Shown here in pieces: positions 1-6,915 of a stretch of DNA of 19,752 nucleotides; positions within the stretch are counted from its first letter, which is position 1, and each line of letters begins with the position of its first letter. The position numbers were made by a program, and so were the translations under genes. The stretch is from Coriobacteriaceae bacterium (GTDB taxonomy: Bacteria; Actinomycetota; Coriobacteriia; Coriobacteriales; Eggerthellaceae). The stretch spans positions 1-19,752 of the forward strand of contig SUUF01000009.1 in NCBI GenBank assembly GCA_015062635.1, read 5' to 3'. The notes beneath the pieces were generated by a model that saw only the letters and a list, made by a program, of their open reading frames with translations, did not search any database and was not told the DNA's origin.

Positions 1-31
1 GGGCGTCCCCGCTCGCGACAATGGGGCGCCC
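1..31 (-). terminator. Possible terminator hairpin after the deacetylase gene
   Basis: Arms at 1-10 and 23-31 (GGGCGTCCCC against GGGGCGCCC) pair with one bulged base around a 12-nt loop. The hairpin lies 10 nt past the stop codon of the minus-strand gene. Any U-tract would lie beyond the window edge, so whether it is a true intrinsic terminator cannot be decided here. Confidence 0.35.
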
Positions 32-41
32 CCGCCGAAGG

Positions 42-1568
42 CTACCCGGCTTTCCGCACGACGCGGATGAAGTCGCCCATGCCGCGGTCGCCGAACATCT
101 TGAAACGCGGGATGTTGTACAGCGGCGACGTGCGCGTGGCCGCCCAATCCATCATGTAGCCGAAGCCGATGCGCACGGACCTGCTCGCCTTGGCCGCGGC
201 CTTCAGGTTGCGTGATGTGTGGCCATACGGCCAGGCTGCTGCTGTGAACCCGTATTTGTCCATCTTCGCGAAATCCTTGTCGATGTCCTTGCGGCTCCAA
301 GATTTCGCGACGCCGTTGCCGCTCTTCCCTCGGTGATGCAGGTTGTAGGTGTGGCTCTGGAACTCCAGGTTGGGGTACTCCTCACGCATCTTCTGTATGA
401 CATCCTCGCCGATGTAGCGATTGCGCTTGCGCTTGGCGTTGTACTTGGCCGTGGTCTTGTGAATGTTCTTGCCGATGACGAACGAGGTTGCCTTCAGGTT
501 GTACTTCTTCAGGATGGGATACACCACGTGATAGACCTCGTAAAAGCCGTCGTCCAAGGTGATGAGCACGCTCTTCTTCGGCAGGAACGTGCCGTTCACG
601 CGCCAATCGCGGAACTCCTCGGTGGAGACGGTGCGGTAGCCATGCTTCTTCAGCCACTTCATCTGGTTGTTGAACAGCGAGTCGGTCATGGCGAGGTTCG
701 TACCGCCCCAGAAACGCCACTTCGACGGCGTGATGCGATGGTACGTGAGAACGGGAATGCGCTTGGCCATCTTCGACTTGTCGATGACCACCTTCACCTT
801 TGCCTGGATTCTCTTGCCATTGCTCGTGATAGCGGTGACGATGGCTGTCCCCGAGGTCTTGCCCTGCACGACGCCCTTCTCGGTGATGCTTGCAATCTTC
901 TTGTCCGAGATGCGCCACGTGATGGTCTTGTCCTTTATCTTCTTCCCCTCGATTTCCGGGAACAGGGTGGCCTTAAAGCGGAACTTGCCATCGTTTTCGA
1001 TGCGTACCTTCTTCTGGTTCAGCTTGATTTTGGCGATGTCTGCATACTTGGATTCATTTTTCGGAGCTGGGGTGCTTTCAGGCTGGTCTGCCGAAGAAGC
1101 GTCAGCGGGGGCATCGGCAACGCGCTTTGCCGGTTTCATGGGCGCGGCAACGGGTTCAGGGCCCGCATCGGGCCTGGGCTCGGGTTCAGCGATGGGCTCA
1201 GCCGTATGCTCCGGCTCCACAGCAGGTTCGGGCTCGGCTTTCGTCACGGGCACAAGCTCAGACCCGCATTCCACCGCTGGTTCTCGTTCGGCAACAGCCC
1301 CGGGATCAACGACGGGCTCCGACTCACCCACAGGTTCGGGGGCAGCCCCCACGGTAGGCGCCTCGCCCTCCGCGGCAGGCAGTTCGTTAGCCTCGCCAAC
1401 CACAGCCTCTTCGTCCTGCGCTTCCTGGGCAACAGCTGCCGCAGCATCGTCAGCAGCATCGCCGTCCAACGCAAACGCGCTCCCGGCAAACGCCAACAAC
1501 GCAATCATCAGAGAAACCGTCGCAACGAGTACATACGCCCAGTTCCGCTTCACCTCACAATGACTCAT
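42..1568 (-). CDS. Secreted polysaccharide deacetylase (NodB fold) with Big_2 domain
   Basis: This 508-residue protein is predicted to remove N- or O-acetyl groups from a cell-wall or extracellular glycan. Residues 1-33 form a signal peptide with a probable cut after GSAFA. Residues 35-170 are a low-complexity Ala/Glu/Pro linker that probably spans the envelope. Residues 178-262 fit a bacterial Ig-like Big_2 domain (ITWRISDKKIASI, then GVVQGKTSGTAIVTA). Residues 272-505 are the NodB domain: LTLDD-type motif 1 (LITLDDG, D339/D340), the metal-binding H406-x4-H411 in SHTYNLHH, and motif 3 WPYG at 446-449. The start at 1568 has AAGGGGG 9 nt upstream and gives a standard signal peptide. An in-frame start at 1781 also has an AAAGGCGG site and a second hydrophobic leader. 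The family is clear; the substrate is unknown. Confidence 0.88.
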   Translation of the reverse strand: MSHCEVKRNWAYVLVATVSLMIALLAFAGSAFALDGDAADDAAAAVAQEAQDEEAVVGEANELPAAEGEAPTVGAAPEPVGESEPVVDPGAVAEREPAVECGSELVPVTKAEPEPAVEPEHTAEPIAEPEPRPDAGPEPVAAPMKPAKRVADAPADASSADQPESTPAPKNESKYADIAKIKLNQKKVRIENDGKFRFKATLFPEIEGKKIKDKTITWRISDKKIASITEKGVVQGKTSGTAIVTAITSNGKRIQAKVKVVIDKSKMAKRIPVLTYHRITPSKWRFWGGTNLAMTDSLFNNQMKWLKKHGYRTVSTEEFRDWRVNGTFLPKKSVLITLDDGFYEVYHVVYPILKKYNLKATSFVIGKNIHKTTAKYNAKRKRNRYIGEDVIQKMREEYPNLEFQSHTYNLHHRGKSGNGVAKSWSRKDIDKDFAKMDKYGFTAAAWPYGHTSRNLKAAAKASRSVRIGFGYMMDWAATRTSPLYNIPRFKMFGDRGMGDFIRVVRKAG

Positions 1569-1994
1569 CGGATTCATCCCCCTTCGCATACAAGCCTGGT
1601 CCCATGCTATCAGAACCATCATGCTGCTTGGGGCCATCGGCACGGTAGGCCGGCGCCAATCGGCCGCCGGCCAGGTATTATTCGGGGCAGAACGGGTTGC
1701 CGGAGCTCGGTCAAGCGCCGGCATCAACCCCATTGCCAGTATGACAGTCGTAACGATTGCAACGATACGCGTCCTAATCATGACGACCGCCTTTCTCCGG
1801 GGCTTTCGGTCGTCTTTATGGTACGCCCCCCGCGGATTTCAACCTGCATATCCGCCCAGATGAAACTTACTCTCGGATTGCAAACGATGCTTGGCGGCTC
1901 GGTTATGCGTCTGGGCCCGCGCGCCTCGCTTCTGCCAACATGAGCTCGAGCACGGGACGGCAAACCATTTGCCGGTGCTGCTGCTGCCATAACA
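1569..1994. other. Intergenic stretch with an in-frame leader-like extension
   Basis: This gap lies between the deacetylase and the antitoxin operator. On the minus strand, 1569-1781 stays in frame with the deacetylase. It starts at ATG 1781 with AAAGGCGG 5 nt before it and encodes a hydrophobic leader (MIRTRIVAIVTTVILAMGLM) followed by about 45 unremarkable residues. It could be a true N-terminal extension or the remnant of another secreted-protein gene. I see nothing definable between 1797 and 1994. Confidence 0.4.
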
Positions 1995-2024
1995 TTATTA
2001 TGGCGTTAATTAACGCTATAATAA
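1995..2024 (+). promoter_or_regulatory. Palindromic operator overlapping the antitoxin -10 box
   Basis: Positions 1995-2024 form a 30-bp palindrome with one mismatched pair (2002/2017). Its core is GCGTTAATTAACGC at 2003-2016. A perfect TATAAT at 2017-2022 lies inside the right arm, 23 nt before the antitoxin start codon. Phd/YefM antitoxins commonly repress their own promoter by binding such palindromes, so this is most simply the autoregulatory operator. The AT-rich core stands out sharply from the GC-rich surroundings. Confidence 0.7.
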
Positions 2025-2044
2025 GCGCGTCGAAAGGAGCGAAG

Positions 2045-2323
2045 ATGACTGCTCTCACCGCTACCGTTGCAGAGGCCCGTAACAACTTCTCGCGTATCGC
2101 CGAGCAGGTAAACCGGTCTGGGCGCGAGGTAATCGTATTCCGCCATTCGAAGCCGTGGGTAAAGATCAGCCCCATCGGTTCGGAGGAAACCGAGGCCGAG
2201 TTCGAGGACGTGATGGACGCCGTTATCGCCCGGGGTCTCGCCGACTACGAAGCGGGCAACTACGTCGTAGGTTCTGAAGCAGCGCGCGCCGAGGTCGAGA
2301 GGCGCGCGGGGGCCCATGGCTGA
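2045..2323 (+). CDS. Phd/YefM-family antitoxin
   Basis: This 92-residue protein has the usual antitoxin size. The N-terminal half (TATVAEARNNFSRIAEQV, then REVIVFRHSKPWVKISPI) matches the Phd/YefM pattern: a DNA-binding fold in which Ala-Arg-Asn-Asn-Phe begins the first helix and a short strand ends in a Pro. The acidic C-terminal half (about 50-92) would wrap the toxin. The start at 2045 is set by AAAGGAG 5-6 nt upstream; an in-frame start at 1940 lies upstream of the operator and is rejected. The stop overlaps the start of the toxin remnant by 8 nt, as in translationally coupled toxin-antitoxin pairs. Because the toxin is broken, this is probably an orphan antitoxin that still regulates itself and may neutralise a related toxin elsewhere. 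Confidence 0.85.
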   Translation: MTALTATVAEARNNFSRIAEQVNRSGREVIVFRHSKPWVKISPIGSEETEAEFEDVMDAVIARGLADYEAGNYVVGSEAARAEVERRAGAHG

Positions 2324-2582
2324 GGTCCTTTAAGCCGATTCGTTCTTCGACGAGATGGCCCAAGTCGAGAGGAAGCGTGTGCGCGACAACATCATGGACG
2401 CGACAGACCTGCTCGCAGCAATTCCCGAAATGGGGTCGACGAACCTGCCCGCATCGATTGTCGAATAATACGGTTGTGACGTACGCAAGCTCGTTGTGTC
2501 ACCTTTCCTCGTGCTGTACAAGTTGCTGGAAGACGACCGCGTCCTTATTCTCGGCGTTATGCACAACCGCGCGGCATATTAA
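2316..2582 (+). pseudogene. RelE/ParE-like toxin, broken by two stop codons
   Basis: Reading from ATG 2316 without any frameshift gives an 88-codon frame typical in size for RelE/ParE toxins. It is interrupted by TAA at codon 6 (2331-2333) and TAA at codon 51 (2466-2468). Family-like sequence continues through both stops. The middle reads FFDEMAQVERKRVRDNIMD and the end reads KLVVSPFLVLYKLLEDD, then RVLILGVMHNRAAY, which resembles the conserved C-terminal strands of this fold. Each stop can arise by one base change (Tyr TAC/TAT or Gln CAA to TAA). The position straight after an antitoxin with an 8-nt overlap supports the identity. The most likely reading is an inactivated toxin; sequencing error is a less likely alternative. 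Confidence 0.75.
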
Positions 2583-2583
2583 G

Positions 2584-2604
2584 AGCCGCCGACGGCTTCC
2601 TCTT
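2584..2604 (+). terminator. Weak hairpin after the toxin remnant
   Basis: AGCCG at 2584-2588 and CGGCT at 2593-2597 form a short stem with a 4-nt loop, followed by a pyrimidine-rich run (TCCTCTT). It lies 2 nt after the toxin's terminal stop, where a terminator for the cassette would be expected. The 5-bp stem and impure U-tract make it weak. Confidence 0.3.
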
Positions 2605-2657
2605 GCAGTAGTCACAGGGGTTGCGCACGATCACCTCCGCGGTTCAGCTGGTAAGGG

Positions 2658-4043
2658 TTAGGCGGTTGCCGCCGCGCGTTTCTCCACGATGTCGCGCGCA
2701 ACGAAAACGCCGCTCGCCGATGCATGTGAAAGCGAGTGGGTGACGCCGCTGCAATCGCCGATGACATACAGGCCCGGGTGCCGCGATTCGAGGTTGTCCC
2801 CCAGTTTCACGTGCATGTTGTAGAACTTCACCTCGACGCCGTAGAGCAGCGTGTCGTCGTTGGCGGTGCCGGGGGCGATCTTGTCGAGCGCGTAGATCAT
2901 CTCGATGATGCCGTCGAGGATGCGCTTGGGCAGCACGAGGCTCAAATCGCCGGGCTCGGCCTTCAACGTGGGTGTGACGAAGCTTTTCTCGATGCGCTCG
3001 CGCGTGCTGCGCCGGCCGCGCATCAGGTCGCCGAAACGTTGGACGATGACGCCGCCGCCGAGCATGTTCGAAAGCCGGGCGATGCTCTCGCCATAGCCGT
3101 TGCTGTCTTTGAACGGCTCGCTGAAGTGCTTCGACACGAGCAGCGCGAAATTGGTGTTGCCGGTTTGGCGCGCCGGGTCTTCATAGCTGTGCCCGTTCAC
3201 CGTGACGATGCCGTTGGTGTTCTCGCTTACCACGAGGCCCCGCGGATTCATGCAGAACGTGCGCACGTGGTCTTCGAATTTCTCGGTGCGGTAGACGATC
3301 TTGCTCTCGTACAGCTCGTCGGTGAGGTGGCTGAACAGCTCGTAGGGAAGCTCGACGCGCACGCCGAGGTCGACCCGGTTCGATTCCGTGGGAATGTCCA
3401 GGTGGTGGCAGGCTTCCTCCATCCATTTGCTGCCCGAGCGCCCCACCGACACGATGCACTTCTCGCAGGTGTACGTGCCGTCGTCGGTGTGCACGGCATA
3501 GCCGCCGTCGATGATGTCAATCGTCTTCACGGGGCGCAGGAAGAAGAAGGTCGCCCGGTCTTTCAGCTGGGCATAGAGGTTTTCCAGCACCACATGGTTC
3601 TTGTCGGTTCCCAGGTGGCGCACCGAGGCGTCGAGCAGCTTGAGCTTGTGTTCCATGCAGGTTTTCTTCAGCGCGGTGCTCGCCGTGGAATAGAGCTTCG
3701 TTCCCTCGCCGCCGTTCTCCAGGTTGATGCCGTCGACATAGCGCATCAGCTCGATGGCCTGCTCTTTGCCGATATGCTCGTACAGCGTGCCGCCGAAATC
3801 GTTCGTTATGTTGTATTTGCCATCCGAAAACGCGCCGGCGCCGCCGAAGCCGCTCATGATGGAACAATGCTTGCAGTGGATGCAGCTCGTGACCTTCACG
3901 CCGTCGATGGGACAGCGTCGCTTGTCGAGCCGGTTGCCCGACTCGAACACCGCGATGCGCAATTCGGGACGGTTCTTCAACAGTTCATAGGTCGCGTAGA
4001 TTCCGCCGGGTCCCGCCCCGATGACGATGACATCAAAGTCCAT
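2658..4043 (-). CDS. FAD-dependent dehydrogenase (COG2509-like)
   Basis: This 461-residue flavoprotein should bind FAD and perhaps NAD(P)H; its substrate is unknown. An N-terminal Rossmann motif GAGPGG (9-14) is followed by an acidic ribose-binding residue E34 (AVFESG). A Cys-rich stretch, C44 then C54-x2-C57-x2-C60, leads into GFGGAGAFSDGK, which is characteristic of the COG2509 'NAD(FAD)-utilizing dehydrogenase' group. A second FAD contact lies at the C-terminus (GLYVIGDCSGVTHSLSHA). Length is normal for the family. The start at 4043 has AAAGGA 6 nt upstream and puts the Rossmann motif right at the N-terminus; an in-frame ATG at 4082 is rejected. It is divergent from the cyclase-family gene. 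The Cys cluster may be redox-active or bind metal, which is inference. Confidence 0.85.
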   Translation of the reverse strand: MDFDVIVIGAGPGGIYATYELLKNRPELRIAVFESGNRLDKRRCPIDGVKVTSCIHCKHCSIMSGFGGAGAFSDGKYNITNDFGGTLYEHIGKEQAIELMRYVDGINLENGGEGTKLYSTASTALKKTCMEHKLKLLDASVRHLGTDKNHVVLENLYAQLKDRATFFFLRPVKTIDIIDGGYAVHTDDGTYTCEKCIVSVGRSGSKWMEEACHHLDIPTESNRVDLGVRVELPYELFSHLTDELYESKIVYRTEKFEDHVRTFCMNPRGLVVSENTNGIVTVNGHSYEDPARQTGNTNFALLVSKHFSEPFKDSNGYGESIARLSNMLGGGVIVQRFGDLMRGRRSTRERIEKSFVTPTLKAEPGDLSLVLPKRILDGIIEMIYALDKIAPGTANDDTLLYGVEVKFYNMHVKLGDNLESRHPGLYVIGDCSGVTHSLSHASASGVFVARDIVEKRAAATA

Positions 4044-4080
4044 GCCCGTCCTTTCGCCGCATGCAAGGAATAGCCCGTTC

Positions 4081-4086
4081 ATTATA
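4081..4086 (-). promoter_or_regulatory. -10 box for the FAD-dehydrogenase gene
   Basis: A perfect TATAAT reads on the minus strand at 4086-4081, giving a leader of roughly 30 nt before the start at 4043. I could not find a convincing -35 at normal spacing, so the call rests on the -10 box and its position alone. Confidence 0.45.
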
Positions 4087-4190
4087 CGAGCATGTCAGGG
4101 CATTTGCGGGCGGCCGGAATCATCGACGTGGTTCGGCGGGGTGCGGCGTGCTATGGTGGGCACGGGGAATCGCAGGTGAAGGAGTGAATC

Positions 4191-4868
4191 ATGAGATTGC
4201 GCATTTCGTATCCCATTACCGCCGACGCTCCGGGATGGCCGGGCAACGAGGTATACGAGGTGGAACGCGTGCGTTCGGTTGCGAAGGGCGATGTGAACAA
4301 TTCGGGGCTGTTCCGGATGCACGAGCATTACGGGACGCACATGGACGCCCCGAAGCATTTCAACGATCGCGGGCCATGCATTGCCGAATTGCCGTTCGAT
4401 TACTTCTTCTACCAGGCGCCACTGCTGCTCGACATTCCGAAGGGCAGCTTCGAGAACATCGAGCCCGCCGACCTGAAACCCCACGAGGAGCACATCGCCG
4501 CCGCCGATTTCCTGATGATCCGCACGGGCTTCGGGCGCTTCCGCAACACCGAGCCGAAGAAATACCAGATGGAAAGCCCCGCGATAAGCGCGGCGGGCTG
4601 CGAATACCTGGTGCGCACCTTCGGTGGGACGCTGAAGACCGTGTGCCTCGACGTGCAATCGCTGGGGAACGCCTCGGATACCTCGGGGGATGGTGTCGAG
4701 GCGCATCGCTGGATGCTCGGCTCGTACACCGATGCGTTCATCTGCGTCATCGAGGATGCGAACCTGCAAGACGTGCCGGCCTGCGGCCTGCGCGCGGCGG
4801 GGTCGGTGCCCCTGATGACGACCGGAACCGATAGCGGTCCCGTGACCGCGTGGGTCGAGTTCGACTAA
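4191..4868 (+). CDS. Cyclase-family metal-dependent hydrolase (kynurenine formamidase-like)
   Basis: This 225-residue protein is a normal length for the cyclase / kynurenine formamidase (PF04199-type) superfamily, small metal-dependent amide or ester hydrolases. The signature H-x-G-T-H-x-D-x-P appears as H46-Y-G-T-H50-M-D52-A-P54, followed by H56; these residues bind the metal. The N-terminus (ISYPITADAPGWPG) fits the family's opening strand, and VCLDVQSLGNASD fits its later conserved block. Translation starts at 4191 with GAAGGAG upstream. No kynurenine-pathway gene lies nearby, so a role in tryptophan breakdown is not supported by context; arylformamidase, another cyclic amide hydrolase or an unknown ester hydrolase are all possible. 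Confidence 0.85.
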   Translation: MRLRISYPITADAPGWPGNEVYEVERVRSVAKGDVNNSGLFRMHEHYGTHMDAPKHFNDRGPCIAELPFDYFFYQAPLLLDIPKGSFENIEPADLKPHEEHIAAADFLMIRTGFGRFRNTEPKKYQMESPAISAAGCEYLVRTFGGTLKTVCLDVQSLGNASDTSGDGVEAHRWMLGSYTDAFICVIEDANLQDVPACGLRAAGSVPLMTTGTDSGPVTAWVEFD

Positions 4869-4870
4869 CC

Positions 4871-4900
4871 GCTGCGCATTGGGCGCCGGGCGCGCGCAGC
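4871..4900. terminator. GC-rich stem between two convergent genes
   Basis: GCTGCGC at 4871-4877 pairs with GCGCAGC at 4894-4900 around a GC-rich 16-nt loop, in the 36-nt gap between convergent stop codons. It could slow transcription from both sides. It has no U-tract in either direction, so it is only a tentative terminator. Confidence 0.3.
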
Positions 4901-4904
4901 ACCG

Positions 4905-6071
4905 CTAGCGCGTGAGTCGGCGCAGGATATCCGATACGGTTTTCAGGGCGCCGATGGCGAGGTCGTCGATGGCCGTGGCGCCGTATTTTCCGCTCGGCAG
5001 CAGGAACGAGAGGACTTCGCCGATCGAGACGTTCTGAATCGTGTCGCCGAAGAACCGCGCAAGATAGGCGGCCGCCAGGCCGAAGCCCTCGCCGGCGCCG
5101 ATGCGCTCGGCGCGGCTCGCGCGCTCCTCGTCGGTGGCGTTCGGGACGATGATGTTCTCGAGTGCCGCGCATATGGCATGGCAGATTTGCCGGTAGTCGT
5201 CTTCGGATGCATGCTCTTGGGCGTAGAGGCTGAATTCGCGGAACGCCCTGCCGAAGGCGCCCTGCGGAACCTCGCCGCCGATTTCGAGGATGGTGCCCGA
5301 TGCGCCGTGATAGGGCACGAAGAGCGAATAGGGGCTGTGGTAGGCCACGGGGTTGTCGACGTGCGAGCCGTCGATGAACAGGCATTGGCTTGTCGGTGCG
5401 ATGCCGTTGAGCAGGCCGTTCACGTAATCGTTGTCGAGCGAGTAGGCGGTGATTTTCGGGGCGTTCTCGAGGATCGACGGTCCGTATGCCTCGACGAATT
5501 CGCGCGAGAAGCCCTGGGCGTCGAAGCCGACGGCTCGATCGAGGGCATCGCCGGTGCGAACAGCCAGGTAGAATGCCTTGTTGCCGCCCTTCGAGTGGCC
5601 GCAGGCAACAACGTGCGCATACTGCCGGGGCACGACCTCGCGCTGGAACCAGGCGAGCGCGGCGAGTTGCTGGGCGCTATCGCGTTCGTACGCGGCGAGC
5701 GCGTTGTCTTCCCATTCGCCGGGGCCGGTGCCCGCGAACACCGCATAGGCGTTGCCGGCATCATCGGAAAGCAGCATCATCTTCGCGCCGCGCGCGTCGA
5801 TCTCGACGGCGTCGACCATGAGCTGCGAAAGCGCAGGCGTGGCGCGGATGCTCGCGAGCACGGTGAACCATGCGCGGTAGTCCATGAGCTGCGAAACCGG
5901 GTCGTCGGGGCCGTCGCCACGCTCGATTTGACGGCCGAGCAGGGAGTTTTCCATATCGCGGGCGAACTCGTCGAGCTGGCGGCCCGCTCGCGTGCTCGAT
6001 AGGCAGTCGAGCCGATACGCAAAGGTGCTCAAGACGAGGAGCTGGGAATCGTCCAAACGCGGTACTGCCAT
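4905..6071 (-). CDS. DUF2974 (Mbeg1-like) alpha/beta-hydrolase
   Basis: This 388-residue protein resembles the DUF2974 lipase-like family of gut Firmicutes and Actinobacteria. The nucleophile elbow is G158-H-S160-K-G162 (GHSKGGNKAFYLA). Likely partners in the triad are an Asp in SLDNDYVNGL (around 213-215) and H245 in YHSPYSL. YAVFAGT (109-115) probably provides the oxyanion region. I see no signal peptide or membrane segment, so it is probably cytoplasmic. The start at 6071 is chosen because GGAGG lies 5 nt upstream; longer in-frame starts up to 6272 run into tlyA. It lies 73 nt downstream of tlyA on the same strand and probably shares its transcript. The true substrate (acylglycerol, ester or peptide) is unknown. 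Confidence 0.8.
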   Translation of the reverse strand: MAVPRLDDSQLLVLSTFAYRLDCLSSTRAGRQLDEFARDMENSLLGRQIERGDGPDDPVSQLMDYRAWFTVLASIRATPALSQLMVDAVEIDARGAKMMLLSDDAGNAYAVFAGTGPGEWEDNALAAYERDSAQQLAALAWFQREVVPRQYAHVVACGHSKGGNKAFYLAVRTGDALDRAVGFDAQGFSREFVEAYGPSILENAPKITAYSLDNDYVNGLLNGIAPTSQCLFIDGSHVDNPVAYHSPYSLFVPYHGASGTILEIGGEVPQGAFGRAFREFSLYAQEHASEDDYRQICHAICAALENIIVPNATDEERASRAERIGAGEGFGLAAAYLARFFGDTIQNVSIGEVLSFLLPSGKYGATAIDDLAIGALKTVSDILRRLTR

Positions 6072-6144
6072 GGGAACCTCCATCCGTATGCCCTCATCAT
6101 AGCGTGAATGGCGGCGTTGGTGCACGCCAAAAGGCCATCGGGCG

Positions 6145-6870
6145 TCATCGGGCGAAGTGCGCGAGGTATTCCACGTTGCCATCGCCGCCGGTGATGGGCG
6201 ATTCCGTGATTCCCCGGCAGGTGAAGCCGCCGTGCTCGAAGGCGGAGGTGACCTTTTCGCGCGCCTGGGCATGCAGCGCGGGGTCGACGATGACGCCGCG
6301 GTGTGCTTTCGCCGCCTGCGCCCCGCATTCGAACTGGGGTTTTATCAGGCATATCACGTCGCGCACGGTCGCGGTTTCCGCAAGGCGCGGCACCATCAGC
6401 GTCGCCGACGTGAACGAGACGTCGATGGTGGCGATGTCGACGCCTTCCAGCAACGCCGCATCCATCGTGCGGAAATCGGTCTGCTCGTGCAGGCTCACGC
6501 GCGGGTCGGAGCGCACCGGCTCGGCCATCTGGTCGGTGCCCACGTCGACGGCCACCACGCGTGCCGCTCCATGTTGCAGGGCACAGTCGGTGAATCCGCC
6601 GGTCGACGACCCGATATCGAGCACGCAGCGCCCCGCAAGCTCGATGCCGAAGGCCTCGAGGGCGCGTTCGAGTTTGAGTCCGCCGCGCGAGACGTAGGGC
6701 AAGGCGCGCCCCACCAGCTGGATGTCGGCGTCGGGCGCGACCTTGCGGCCCGCTTTCGTGCAGGCGCTGCCATCGACCCAGACGATGCCGTCTTGAATGG
6801 CCTGCTGCGCCTTCGCGCGCGTGGCGAAGAGCCCCCGTTCCACGAGGACCTTGTCGAGCCGATCAGCCAT
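6145..6870 (-). CDS. tlyA: TlyA-family rRNA 2'-O-methyltransferase
   Basis: This 241-residue protein is predicted to methylate cytidine 2'-OH groups in rRNA using S-adenosylmethionine; in mycobacteria TlyA modifies both 16S and 23S rRNA. Residues 1-60 form an S4 RNA-binding domain (RLDKVLVERGLFATRAKA, with DGIVWVDG). SRGGLKL (61-67) opens the FtsJ-like fold, and VLDIGSSTGGFTD (83-95) binds the cofactor. The K-D-K-E tetrad is complete: K66, D150 (ATIDVSF), K177 (LIKPQFE), E234 (NVEYL). The old name 'hemolysin A' is a family misnomer. AGGAAA lies upstream of ATG 6870. It sits between malQ (45 nt away) and the DUF2974 gene (73 nt away), all on one strand, so cotranscription is likely. Confidence 0.92.
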   Translation of the reverse strand: MADRLDKVLVERGLFATRAKAQQAIQDGIVWVDGSACTKAGRKVAPDADIQLVGRALPYVSRGGLKLERALEAFGIELAGRCVLDIGSSTGGFTDCALQHGAARVVAVDVGTDQMAEPVRSDPRVSLHEQTDFRTMDAALLEGVDIATIDVSFTSATLMVPRLAETATVRDVICLIKPQFECGAQAAKAHRGVIVDPALHAQAREKVTSAFEHGGFTCRGITESPITGGDGNVEYLAHFAR

Positions 6871-6915
6871 GTCGTTTTTCCTGGGCTTCCGCCATCGCGC
6901 ACCGCGAGGTCGCCG

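Noticed and set aside
1940..2044. Longer antitoxin starting at 1940
   Set aside because: It would translate through the palindromic operator and -10 box; ATG 2045 has AAAGGAG.
2736..4073. 445-residue plus-strand frame
   Set aside because: It lies opposite the FAD-dehydrogenase, whose Rossmann motif, ribosome site and C-terminal FAD block are clear; the opposite frame has no recognisable content.
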